A DNA stretch of 22,103 nt, taken from Nitrososphaerales archaeon (GTDB lineage Archaea > Thermoproteota > Nitrososphaeria > Conexivisphaerales > UBA164). Below the pieces are notes generated by a model. The model did not search any database. It had not been told where the DNA came from and saw only the letters and a list, made by a program, of their open reading frames with translations. The DNA is taken from contig JAGDXK010000031.1 of the NCBI GenBank assembly GCA_023256405.1, forward strand, positions 12,029 to 34,131. The letters run 5' to 3'. Made by a program: the position numbers and the translations under genes. Positions 7,729 to 13,921 of the stretch are shown piece after piece; positions within the stretch are counted from its first letter, which is position 1, and each line of letters opens with the position of its first letter.

Positions 7729-8695
7729 GAGGTTCTTCAGATGGTACTACTTTAATTTCTCCGAGAGGATAAGCGCACCCGATGAAATAGAGCAGAGGGA
7801 GTTCGGATATATGAACTTTGAAGGGGGTATGGTCAGGCACCTCAGCTTTAAAAGCCCAGGAGAGTACAGAGCCTTTCTAGTAAAGAGCTCTCCTCTTGCA
7901 GTGTACTACTCAGTCGCCTTATATCATGACCCCACAGCTCCCATGGAATCAAAGGGGTGGATAAAGGCAGATCTCGCCTTTGATATAGACATCAAGGATG
8001 CAAGTCCTCGGATAAAGGAAAACAGCTTCTGGATTTGCAGAAGCTGTCATTCATACGGCCCTCTTCCTAAGCCAGATAAGTGTCCAAGATGCGGATCCAG
8101 GGACGTCGATGAGGTTGAATGGGTGTGCGATGAATGCATGGAAGAAGTAAAGGAAGCCGCTACAGCCCTGATGCGCCTGCTGATGGAGGACTTTGGGCTC
8201 AGCAGGAAGAACATAAAAATCTACTTCTCTGGCAACAATGGATATCACTTTCACGTTATTGATGAAAGGATGAGAAAACTTGGCCAGCCAGAGAGAATAG
8301 AGCTGGTAGATTACATATTAATGAACGGATACGATGAGAAGATCTTTCAGAGGAACTCCCCTGAAGGAGCCGTAATAAAGCAGAGAAGGAAGATACCCAT
8401 AGATCCAAACGTCACCATAGACGTCAGAAGGATATTCAGGGCCCCCGAATCTCTGCACAACGAAAGCGGTCTTTCAAAGAGGGAGGTAGAAAGGCTTGAG
8501 TCCTTTGATCCATTTACGGATGCGGTGGTTCTGCCAGATGAGGAGGTCGAGATTAAAGTCTATTACATGCCTAAAGTTAAATTTAAGGAACAGACTTACG
8601 GTCCTTTCAAGGAGGAAAGATTGAAGCTGCCAGCTTTTCTTGCTGTATATCTGCATCTAAAGGGGCTGGGCGAGATCATCGAGCTAGGACGCTAG
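7691..8695 (+). CDS. priS: DNA primase, catalytic small subunit
   Basis: A 334-aa archaeal/eukaryal-type primase that makes RNA/DNA primers with PriL. KRFFRWYYFN near the N-terminus and RHLSF match the family. FDIDIKD holds the two catalytic Asp (D98, D100). SGNNGYHFHV (180-189) is the SGxxGxH motif, and DVRRIFRAPESLH carries the third acidic position. A zinc-binding insertion with six Cys (C116, C119, C131, C134, C146, C149) lies right after the catalytic acids. The ATG at 7691 lies inside aglB (38-base overlap). No other start occurs before the conserved region, so the overlap is real and implies coupling with aglB. In many archaea priS instead sits next to gins15; here they are about 3.2 kb apart. 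Confidence 0.96.
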   Translation: MSTSETQRLQPVKRFFRWYYFNFSERISAPDEIEQREFGYMNFEGGMVRHLSFKSPGEYRAFLVKSSPLAVYYSVALYHDPTAPMESKGWIKADLAFDIDIKDASPRIKENSFWICRSCHSYGPLPKPDKCPRCGSRDVDEVEWVCDECMEEVKEAATALMRLLMEDFGLSRKNIKIYFSGNNGYHFHVIDERMRKLGQPERIELVDYILMNGYDEKIFQRNSPEGAVIKQRRKIPIDPNVTIDVRRIFRAPESLHNESGLSKREVERLESFDPFTDAVVLPDEEVEIKVYYMPKVKFKEQTYGPFKEERLKLPAFLAVYLHLKGLGEIIELGR

Positions 8696-8696
8696 C

Positions 8697-8752
8697 TCTG
8701 ACCTCCTCTCCGCTACTAACGGCGAATCTTTCACTGGCTCTAAGCGGTCAGA
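8697..8752. repeat. Inverted repeat across the priS/kdpC-like convergent 3' ends
   Basis: TCTGACC (8697-8703) is repeated inverted as GGTCAGA (8746-8752), 42 bases apart, touching both stop codons. It could form a stem in either transcript, perhaps as a shared 3' end signal. Neither strand shows a strong T tract after it, so terminator function is uncertain. Confidence 0.3.
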
Positions 8753-9227
8753 AATAAGCGGAATAGTTAAGCGACCTTATTCTTTCTATTCCAAACCTGT
8801 ACAGCTGGTGAAAGCGCGGGTTTTCTGAATAGTACTTTAGAAGCGCGAGGTTCAGGAGGTTTACGTTAACAAGCCTCTTTCCAGCAAGCGGATCATAGTA
8901 TGTATAGTTCTTTACTAAGCTCACAAGATAGGTGTAGGGAATATGACAGCTCTCGTTCAGCACCTTAACCTGCTGCATCGCATAACTTTCAGTCACAATT
9001 GGGCTCATGTAGTAGGTTGCGCTTGCGTTAAAAAATCCAGTGGATGATATATTTATATAAACGTATTTGTATCCCACAAGAGTGCCGTTATAATACAGGG
9101 GATCGCCCTTTGCCTGATTGGGGAAAGCCAGGAGGGAAATGTAATAAAGCGAAATTGGAAGCGCAACGCTCACTATTATAAACGAAACCAGAACGACAAA
9201 AACTGCATGCGCTACGTTAATCCTCAA
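8748..9227 (-). CDS. KdpC-like membrane protein, short and orphan
   Basis: A 159-aa protein with one N-terminal membrane segment (about 8-35) and an outer domain. FPNQAKGDPLYYNGTLVG matches the FPxQAxGSLI...GxxVG block of KdpC, the accessory subunit of the Kdp potassium-pumping ATPase. TGFFNASAT fits the GYFxGRPSAT block, and GKRLVNVNLLNLALLKY fits the C-terminal GxPVVNIxxLNLALDKL block. It is about 30 residues shorter than typical KdpC: the SGGSN and SGLDPxISP region is missing. No kdpA or kdpB is present in this window. Six N-X-S/T sequons (N47, N59, N67, N91, N107, N154) suggest a glycosylated outer domain. The TTG start overlaps the end of the upstream phosphorylase gene by 11 bases. Function unknown. 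Confidence 0.65.
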   Translation of the reverse strand: MRINVAHAVFVVLVSFIIVSVALPISLYYISLLAFPNQAKGDPLYYNGTLVGYKYVYINISSTGFFNASATYYMSPIVTESYAMQQVKVLNESCHIPYTYLVSLVKNYTYYDPLAGKRLVNVNLLNLALLKYYSENPRFHQLYRFGIERIRSLNYSAYF

Positions 9228-9939
9228 CTAACGCATCAAGAACTGCTGACCCTGCCTTCATTATAAGCTTTTCGAGCTCTTCCTCATCGGTCCACGTCCT
9301 GTCCCTGCCCCGTACTATGTTATCTACTATCAGAAGCGCGCACGCGGATCTCATCCTCTTTATCTGAGAAAGAGCCATTAGGGAAGCGCACTCCATTTCA
9401 GCGCACAGAAAACCATGTTTTGTTAATATTTTTATTTCGTCGCTGTAGTACTTTGAATAGAAAAGATCGTTGGAAAAGGTAGGACCGTAATGTACTCTCA
9501 GCCCAGCTCTGCTCAAGCTATCGAGCACCTTCTTCGTCAGGACCAGATCCGGAACCGCAGCCAGAACGAAGAATCCCTCAGTTACGTACTCTCCAATAGT
9601 TCCTCCAGGTAAGTAAGAGGCGCCCGTCGAGACAACGAAGTCGCCAACGTTTATTTCATCTCTCAAGGCGCCGGAGGTTCCTAACCGGACTATTTTCTTA
9701 ACCCCAACCTGAGATAGCTCATCAAATACTAGCGTAGCCGAGGCAGCGCCTATGCCATGGGCTACAATGCTAACAGGAACACCCTTATAAAGCCCCGTAT
9801 AGACGTAAAACTCTCTGTTCGTGTTTACTAACCTTGGGTTTTCGATAAGGGCGCTGAGAAGCTTAGCCCTTTCAGGGTTTCCCACCGTGAGAACGTTCTT
9901 GGCGATGTCCTTTGCGTCGGCTTTTATATGCATGGGCAT
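9217..9939 (-). CDS. Purine-nucleoside/uridine phosphorylase family enzyme
   Basis: A 240-aa member of the PNP/UDP phosphorylase (type I) family, which splits nucleosides with phosphate in salvage. Family marks in order are TVGNPERAKLL (phosphate-binding loop), VAHGIGAASA, VRLGTSGAL, VVSTGAS, and CAEMECASLMAL with the Glu pair that contacts ribose. Late in the protein, LIVDNIVRG occupies the base-contact region, where Asp would favour purines; this is a weak guide, so I leave the substrate open. ATG codons at 9939 and 9933 are both possible. A TATA box about 29 bases upstream supports 9939. The KdpC-like gene overlaps its 3' end and should be cotranscribed. Confidence 0.88.
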   Translation of the reverse strand: MPMHIKADAKDIAKNVLTVGNPERAKLLSALIENPRLVNTNREFYVYTGLYKGVPVSIVAHGIGAASATLVFDELSQVGVKKIVRLGTSGALRDEINVGDFVVSTGASYLPGGTIGEYVTEGFFVLAAVPDLVLTKKVLDSLSRAGLRVHYGPTFSNDLFYSKYYSDEIKILTKHGFLCAEMECASLMALSQIKRMRSACALLIVDNIVRGRDRTWTDEEELEKLIMKAGSAVLDALVED

Positions 9940-9964
9940 ACATTATATTGATAGTGGAGCAATT

Positions 9965-9972
9965 TTTATAAA
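9965..9972 (-). promoter_or_regulatory. TATA box for the nucleoside phosphorylase operon
   Basis: TTTATAAA is centred about 29 bases before the ATG at 9939, giving a leader of only a few bases. Confidence 0.5.
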
Positions 9973-10197
9973 TTTTACCAGTTTAAACAAAATAAAGTTA
10001 AAAATCAAGAATTTTTTTGTAAAATTTGGAAGGAAATCTCCAGCGAATATCGCAATTAAAAATAAAAAAGCTATAGCTTATATTAGCGGCACAGAGAATT
10101 TTAAACTATGCAAATTTGTTGTCTTAATTATATCAGTTTTGTTATTTTTTATCGAAAATTTACTAAAATTTTTGAATAAACTTTCAAAACGGATAAG

Positions 10198-10206
10198 GTT
10201 AAATAA
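10198..10206 (+). promoter_or_regulatory. Possible TATA box for citrate synthase
   Basis: GTTAAATAA-type sequence, with a second AT-rich candidate TTTAATTTATT at about 10213-10223. Either would give a leader of several tens of bases, unlike most genes here. That would place the GTCTC/GAGAC element within the leader or at the transcription start. Confidence 0.3.
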
Positions 10207-10239
10207 ATGGACGTTTAATTTATTCTCGATGACCTTTTT

Positions 10240-10266
10240 GTCTCAGAGACGCATCAAACCGTCTCT
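10240..10266 (+). promoter_or_regulatory. GTCTC/GAGAC repeat element in the citrate synthase leader
   Basis: GTCTC at 10240-10244, GAGAC at 10246-10250 and GTCTC at 10261-10265. AGAGACG (10245-10251) and CGTCTCT (10260-10266) form a perfect 7-base stem with an 8-base loop. The two GTCTC copies lie 21 bases apart, two DNA turns. It could be an RNA hairpin ahead of the ribosome site or a protein-binding operator. Confidence 0.4.
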
Positions 10267-10272
10267 TTTCTC

Positions 10273-10279
10273 GGGTGAT
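10273..10279 (+). promoter_or_regulatory. Ribosome binding site of citrate synthase
   Basis: GGGTGAT ends 5 bases before the ATG at 10285 and matches the anti-Shine-Dalgarno end of archaeal 16S rRNA. It supports this start and shows that this mRNA has a leader, unlike the leaderless neighbours. Confidence 0.7.
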
Positions 10280-10284
10280 GCAAA

Positions 10285-11424
10285 ATGGAGAGCATAAGCA
10301 GAGGCCTTGAGGACGTAAACATAAAGTGGACAAGGCTGACGACAATAGACGGCGAGAAGGGAATACTCTGGTATGCCGGATACAGAATTGAGGACATAAT
10401 CAACGCGAAGGCTAAGGCCGAGGAGATTCAGTATCTGTTTCTCTACGGCAACCTTCCAAACAGATCCCAGCTTGACGACTTCGAGAAAAAGGTTCAGCAA
10501 GGATACAAGATCCCTGACTATTCCATTAAGGCGATAACAGCCCTACCAAGGACCTCAGACGCAGTAGCTCTTCAGATGAACGCGATGGCCACTTTTGCGG
10601 CCACTGAAAAGTTCGCGTGGAACAAGGCAACGGACAGGGATACGGCAGCAAGGATAATAGGACAGATGGCCTCGGTTACGGCAGTAGCTATAAGGCACGC
10701 GATGGGAAAGGAGCCAAGGCTTCTGGAGCCATCCTCGAGCCTAGCTGAAAGCTTCTTGAAGGCAGTTTTTGACAGGTCGCCAAACGAAAAAGAGATAGAA
10801 GCGATGAACGACGCGCTGATACTTTACCTCGATCACGAGGTTCCAGCTTCAACCACTGCAGGGCTTGTGGTAGTATCAACGCTTTCTGACATGTATTCGG
10901 GAATAGTCGGAGCGCTTGCAGCCCTTAAGGGACCTCTGCATGGTGGAGCAGAGGAGGCGGCCGCAATGCAGTTCCAGGAGATCGGCGATCCATCAAAGGT
11001 TGATTCATGGTTCCAGGAGAACATCAAGTCTGGCAAAAAGAGACTGATGGGCTTCGGGCACAGGGTATATAAAACGTATGACCCACGGGCCAAGATCTTC
11101 AAGAGGCTGGCTCAGGAGCTTAACCTCAAGGGAGCTCCAAAGACCCTCTATGAAATAGCCGAGAGGCTTGAAGAGCTGGGAATCAAGGAGCTTGGTGCAA
11201 AGGGCATCTATCCTAACACCGATTTCTACTCGGGAATAGTCTACATGGGCCTTGGCTTCCCGCTGCAGAACAACATCTACACGGCACTCTTCGCGCTGTC
11301 AAGGGTTACCGGCTGGATGGCGCACTTTATTGAGTATGTTGAGGAGCAGCACAGGCTCATAAGGCCAAGAGCAGTTTACGTTGGCCCGTCGGAAAGACCG
11401 TTTGTGCCATTAGATAAAAGGTAA
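10285..11424 (+). CDS. gltA: Citrate synthase
   Basis: A 379-aa enzyme that condenses acetyl-CoA and oxaloacetate to citrate. Catalytic residues are visible: GPLHGGA with H219, GFGHRVYKTYDPRAK with H259, and YPNTDFYSG with D313; H184 in DHEVPAST is a further substrate-binding His. The length is that of the short archaeal dimeric enzyme. The sequence is strikingly like the Thermoplasma acidophilum enzyme as I remember it: GLEDVNIKWTRLTTIDG at the start, DHEVPASTTAGL in the middle and RLIRPRAVYVGP at the end appear shared. A related 2-methylcitrate activity cannot be excluded. The gene stands alone, with a structured leader upstream and a hairpin plus T tract downstream. Confidence 0.96.
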   Translation: MESISRGLEDVNIKWTRLTTIDGEKGILWYAGYRIEDIINAKAKAEEIQYLFLYGNLPNRSQLDDFEKKVQQGYKIPDYSIKAITALPRTSDAVALQMNAMATFAATEKFAWNKATDRDTAARIIGQMASVTAVAIRHAMGKEPRLLEPSSSLAESFLKAVFDRSPNEKEIEAMNDALILYLDHEVPASTTAGLVVVSTLSDMYSGIVGALAALKGPLHGGAEEAAAMQFQEIGDPSKVDSWFQENIKSGKKRLMGFGHRVYKTYDPRAKIFKRLAQELNLKGAPKTLYEIAERLEELGIKELGAKGIYPNTDFYSGIVYMGLGFPLQNNIYTALFALSRVTGWMAHFIEYVEEQHRLIRPRAVYVGPSERPFVPLDKR

Positions 11425-11456
11425 GCTTTTATTAAAGCTGATTCATTTATTTTTTG
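11424..11456 (+). terminator. Hairpin and T tract after citrate synthase
   Basis: AGCTTT (11424-11429) and AAAGCT (11434-11439) form a perfect 6-base stem with loop TATT, starting on the last base of the stop codon. T-rich sequence with six or more Ts follows at about 11448-11456. Archaeal termination mainly needs the T tract. Confidence 0.55.
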
Positions 11457-11521
11457 GCCATGATGAAAAAGGAGCTATGATTATAAACATGATTAAGATC
11501 TTGAGCTCTGAGCCGTAAATT

Positions 11522-11527
11522 AGGTGG
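11522..11527 (+). promoter_or_regulatory. Ribosome binding site of the hotdog thioesterase
   Basis: AGGTGG lies 5 bases before ATG 11533. It includes a GTG (11524) that would otherwise be taken as the start, so the site argues for the ATG. A TATA-like ATTATAAAC lies near 11480-11488. Confidence 0.6.
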
Positions 11528-11532
11528 TTTGC

Positions 11533-11892
11533 ATGCTGGAGGATGTGCTCGATATAAAGGTTGAAAGGGGAAAGGCGACAGCCCTGTGCGGAGATAAACA
11601 TCTGAACATATTAGGGGTCGTTCACGGCGGTTTTATTGCCACGCTTCTTGACGTAGCAATGGGATCTCTTATAAACGAAAGGGCCGTAACTGTCAGCCTA
11701 AACATCGACTATATAGAGCCTGCGTTCAGGGGCGAGATAGTAGCTGAAGGAAAAATAACGAAATATGGACAGGACCTCGTCTTCACAACGGGCACAGCAA
11801 GGCAGGGGGACAGGATCGTTGCAATGGCCAGTGGAATCTACTTTCTTCTAAAGAGCAGACAGCTGGTCAACGATTCGAAAAAGTTTTTCTAA
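11533..11892 (+). CDS. PaaI-type hotdog-fold thioesterase
   Basis: About 119 aa, a single hotdog domain. VVHGGFIATLLDVAMGSLI matches the HGGxxxxLxDxAxG motif of PaaI/acyl-CoA thioesterase proteins, followed by VSLNIDYIEPAFRGEIVAEGKI, the central strand block of the family. Such enzymes hydrolyse acyl-CoA or aryl-CoA thioesters; the acyl group cannot be predicted. I prefer ATG 11533 over GTG 11524 because a strong AGGTGG site sits just upstream. It lies between citrate synthase and the gins15 cluster; gins15 follows after 21 bases on the same strand, so it may be the first gene of that transcript, though no functional link is obvious. Confidence 0.82.
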   Translation: MLEDVLDIKVERGKATALCGDKHLNILGVVHGGFIATLLDVAMGSLINERAVTVSLNIDYIEPAFRGEIVAEGKITKYGQDLVFTTGTARQGDRIVAMASGIYFLLKSRQLVNDSKKFF

Positions 11893-11913
11893 AAGCGAGT
11901 AATATGTTCAACA

Positions 11914-12471
11914 ATGCAGGATATTCTTAATCTTCTATCACAGGCTGTTAACAGCGAAATTAGTGATCCGGATAACCTTGCTCCTCTGCCTGCCGGCTTC
12001 TATGGCATAATTTCCCTAAGACTTAAGCAGCTTAAAATTATGGAGTTTACGGCCTCGACGGAGGAGGCCAAGCTGGCAGCAAAGGAGCTCAGAAAGACCG
12101 TATCAGAGCTCGTAAGCGAGCTAATAGATATCAGAGTTAAGAAGATGGTTGAAAACCTCCTAAAGGGAAGGCCGATAGAGGTCGACGAATACGAGAAATC
12201 ATCCCTGTGGAAGCTGATAGGCTTCATCGATGACATAAATCTGCTTAAAACGTGCATAAGCGAGGGCAAGACCAAGGAGCTTGAAAACATAGAGAAGAAC
12301 GCTCCTACCGTTTACTATCTCGTGCAGTTTAACCAGCCCCTTGACAAGTTCATGGGCTCGGATCTTGTTGAATATGGTCCCTTTGAAGCTGGCGATCTGG
12401 CCACAATACCTCAGGAAAATGCAAAAATTTTAATAGAGAAGAACATAGTGAAGAAGGTGGGAGAGATATGA
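11914..12471 (+). CDS. gins15: Archaeal GINS subunit Gins15 (Gins51)
   Basis: A 185-aa subunit of the GINS complex, which joins MCM helicase, GAN/Cdc45 and primase at the replication fork. The N-terminal helical A domain (about 1-125) has the LAPLPAGFYGIISLRLKQL opening seen in archaeal Gins15. The small C-terminal B domain carries YGPFEAGDLATIPQENAKIL, a typical B-domain pattern. A-then-B order fits the Gins15/Sld5-Psf1 class, not Gins23. Its last 4 bases overlap the eL42 start (ATGA), so translation is coupled. The gins15-eL42-eS27-aIF2alpha-nop10 order is a well-known archaeal cluster that links replication and translation genes. A T-rich/A-rich box about 26 bases upstream may be its own promoter. 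Confidence 0.85.
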   Translation: MQDILNLLSQAVNSEISDPDNLAPLPAGFYGIISLRLKQLKIMEFTASTEEAKLAAKELRKTVSELVSELIDIRVKKMVENLLKGRPIEVDEYEKSSLWKLIGFIDDINLLKTCISEGKTKELENIEKNAPTVYYLVQFNQPLDKFMGSDLVEYGPFEAGDLATIPQENAKILIEKNIVKKVGEI

Positions 12472-12761
12472 AAATCCCTTCGGTAATAGTCACTTACTGT
12501 CCGAGGTGCAAAAAGCATACCGAACATGAAGTATCGATCTACAAGAAGGGCAAGGAGAGAAGCATGAGCTATGGAGCTAGGTATCACGAGGAGGTCAAGC
12601 ATGGCTATGGAGGTCAGAAGTACCCAGAGCTCAAAAGGACCGCAAAGACCACTAAAAAGGTAACCCTGAAGCTAAAATGCAAGGAATGCGGTTTCACTAT
12701 TATGAAGGAAGGGATAAGGCTTAGGAAGGCTGAAATAGTCGAACAGATAAAGAAAGGGTGA
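12468..12761 (+). CDS. rpl42: Ribosomal protein eL42 (L44e)
   Basis: A 97-aa protein of the large subunit near the E site. Two zinc-binding CxxC pairs (CPRC near residue 11 and CKEC near 72) and the conserved HGYGGQKYPELKR stretch, whose GGQ-like loop reaches the E-site tRNA end in the family, identify it. Start overlaps gins15 by 4 bases. The stop overlaps a GGTGAT ribosome site for eS27, 5 bases downstream. Confidence 0.96.
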   Translation: MKIPSVIVTYCPRCKKHTEHEVSIYKKGKERSMSYGARYHEEVKHGYGGQKYPELKRTAKTTKKVTLKLKCKECGFTIMKEGIRLRKAEIVEQIKKG

Positions 12762-12766
12762 TCTAG

Positions 12767-12964
12767 ATGCCTCAGATAAAGCAGCTCGTGCTAACTCCTA
12801 GGAGCTCCTTTCTCAGAATAAAATGTCCAAAGTGTGGAATGGAGAGGATAGTCTTCTCGAACTCAAAGCGCAAGATATACTGTGAAGGATGTGGCGAGCT
12901 GTTGGTCATACCTACTGGCGGGAAGGCAATAATAAACAGCCAGGAGATCAAAAAGGTAGATTGA
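12767..12964 (+). CDS. rps27e: Ribosomal protein eS27
   Basis: A 65-aa small-subunit zinc-ribbon protein. CPKC (20-23) and CEGC (39-42) form the metal site, followed by LVIPTGGKA, typical of archaeal eS27. Length and C-terminus are normal. The GGTGAT at the end of eL42 acts as its ribosome site. Its TGA stop overlaps the TTG start of aIF2-alpha (TTGA). Confidence 0.96.
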   Translation: MPQIKQLVLTPRSSFLRIKCPKCGMERIVFSNSKRKIYCEGCGELLVIPTGGKAIINSQEIKKVD

Positions 12965-13728
12965 GCGTCCCACAGGACTTTCCTGAAGTTGGAGAGATAG
13001 TTCTTGCAACGGTCGAGAGCGTATCCCCTTCAGGGGCATGGGTCACCCTAGATGAGTATAACAACCTAAGAGCATTTCTTCCAGAGAGCGAGCTGTCCAG
13101 GAACGTGGTTAAGAACATAGAGAAGGCCCTGAAGCCTAAACAGAAAATTCTGGTGAAGATCATCAGGGCAGACAGGCAGAAGCTTGACATAGATGTTTCA
13201 ATGAAGCAGGTAACTCTGGAGGAGCAGAAGCTCAAGAGAATAGAAATAAAGAAATCCAGATGGGCCGAAAGCGTCTTTAACATAGTTGCAAAGAAGCTGG
13301 GCAAGCCGAACCCCGAGAAGGAGATGAAGCTTGTATCACAGAAGTACGACAGCCTCTACGAGGGACTTGAGGACCTTGTGGAAAAGGGCCCTGAAGTATT
13401 TGTGAAGGTCGGAATAGATGAAAACTTTGCGAAGGAGCTGTACAAGCTCGCATCAGAGAAGATAAGGCCGTCGGAGGTATCAATCACTAAGATCTTTGAG
13501 ATCTACAGCCCCGAGCCAGACGGCATAGAAGTGGTCAAAAGGGCTCTCAAGGAGTCAATCGACGAGATCAAGGAAGGCAACGTGAGTATAAAGTACATAA
13601 GCGCTCCGAGGTACAGAGTGACCTTCTATTCTCAGAATTACAAGGATGCGGAGAAGGGCATAAAGAAGCTTGCGGCAGCTATAAGCAAGAGGCTAGAGGG
13701 CAAAGGATTTCTCAGAGTTGTTGAGTAA
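12961..13728 (+). CDS. aif2a: Translation initiation factor aIF2 subunit alpha
   Basis: A 255-aa subunit of the heterotrimeric factor that brings initiator tRNA to the ribosome. The N-terminal S1 domain (PEVGEIVLATVESVSPSG, then LDEYNNLRAFLPESELS) is followed by the helical domain and the C-terminal alpha-beta domain that binds aIF2-gamma. The frame is open back to 12889, but that would add 24 residues lying inside eS27. Homologues begin about ten residues before the GEI motif, so TTG 12961, in a 4-base overlap with the eS27 stop, is the likely start. Ser51-type regulation seen in eukaryotes cannot be judged here. Nop10 overlaps the stop by one base. Confidence 0.95.
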   Translation: MSVPQDFPEVGEIVLATVESVSPSGAWVTLDEYNNLRAFLPESELSRNVVKNIEKALKPKQKILVKIIRADRQKLDIDVSMKQVTLEEQKLKRIEIKKSRWAESVFNIVAKKLGKPNPEKEMKLVSQKYDSLYEGLEDLVEKGPEVFVKVGIDENFAKELYKLASEKIRPSEVSITKIFEIYSPEPDGIEVVKRALKESIDEIKEGNVSIKYISAPRYRVTFYSQNYKDAEKGIKKLAAAISKRLEGKGFLRVVE

Positions 13729-13877
13729 TGGGAAAGCTCATAAGGAAATGTCCATCATGCGGAACTTATACCCTTAGGGAGACATGCCCTAAATGCGGGC
13801 AGAAGACTCGTCTCGCTCATCCCCCTCCGTTCTCAATGGAGGACAAATACATGGATCTCAAGCTTTCTGAATCCTGA
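13728..13877 (+). CDS. nop10: Nop10, H/ACA pseudouridylation complex protein
   Basis: A 49-aa protein read directly from the sequence. It begins MGKLIRKCPSCGTYTL and has two CxxC pairs (C8/C11 and C20/C23), then RLAHPPPFSMEDKY, the highly conserved HPPxFxPxDKY part that binds Cbf5. It is a core subunit of H/ACA small RNPs that modify rRNA. The start ATG shares a base with the aIF2-alpha TAA. Size and position directly after aIF2-alpha are as in most archaea. Confidence 0.95.
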   Translation: MGKLIRKCPSCGTYTLRETCPKCGQKTRLAHPPPFSMEDKYMDLKLSES

Positions 13878-13921
13878 CGAAAGTCCTATCTGGAAAAGAG
13901 TTATTAGCAGGAATTATATAA

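Larger units (their letters stand above)
9940..10284. other. AT-rich spacer between divergent genes
   Basis: This is the only gene-free stretch over 300 bases. I count about 22% G+C between 9961 and 10200, far below the flanking genes. It contains the phosphorylase TATA box at its left end, an imperfect inverted repeat TCGAAAATTT / AAATTTTTGA (10152-10175), and the citrate synthase promoter/leader at its right end. A plus-strand frame stays open from 9932 to 10297 (see findings). No tRNA or other RNA gene was recognised. Confidence 0.6.

Noticed and set aside
9821..9931. N-terminal part of the plus frame ending at 10297
   Set aside because: This part is antisense to the phosphorylase N-terminus; only the part from 9932 on is worth discussing, and I did not call it a gene.
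11524..11532. GTG start for the hotdog thioesterase
   Set aside because: The GTG is part of the AGGTGG ribosome site of the ATG at 11533.
12889..12960. 24-codon upstream extension of aIF2-alpha
   Set aside because: It lies inside eS27, is not conserved in the family, and the TTG at 12961 fits the usual N-terminus.
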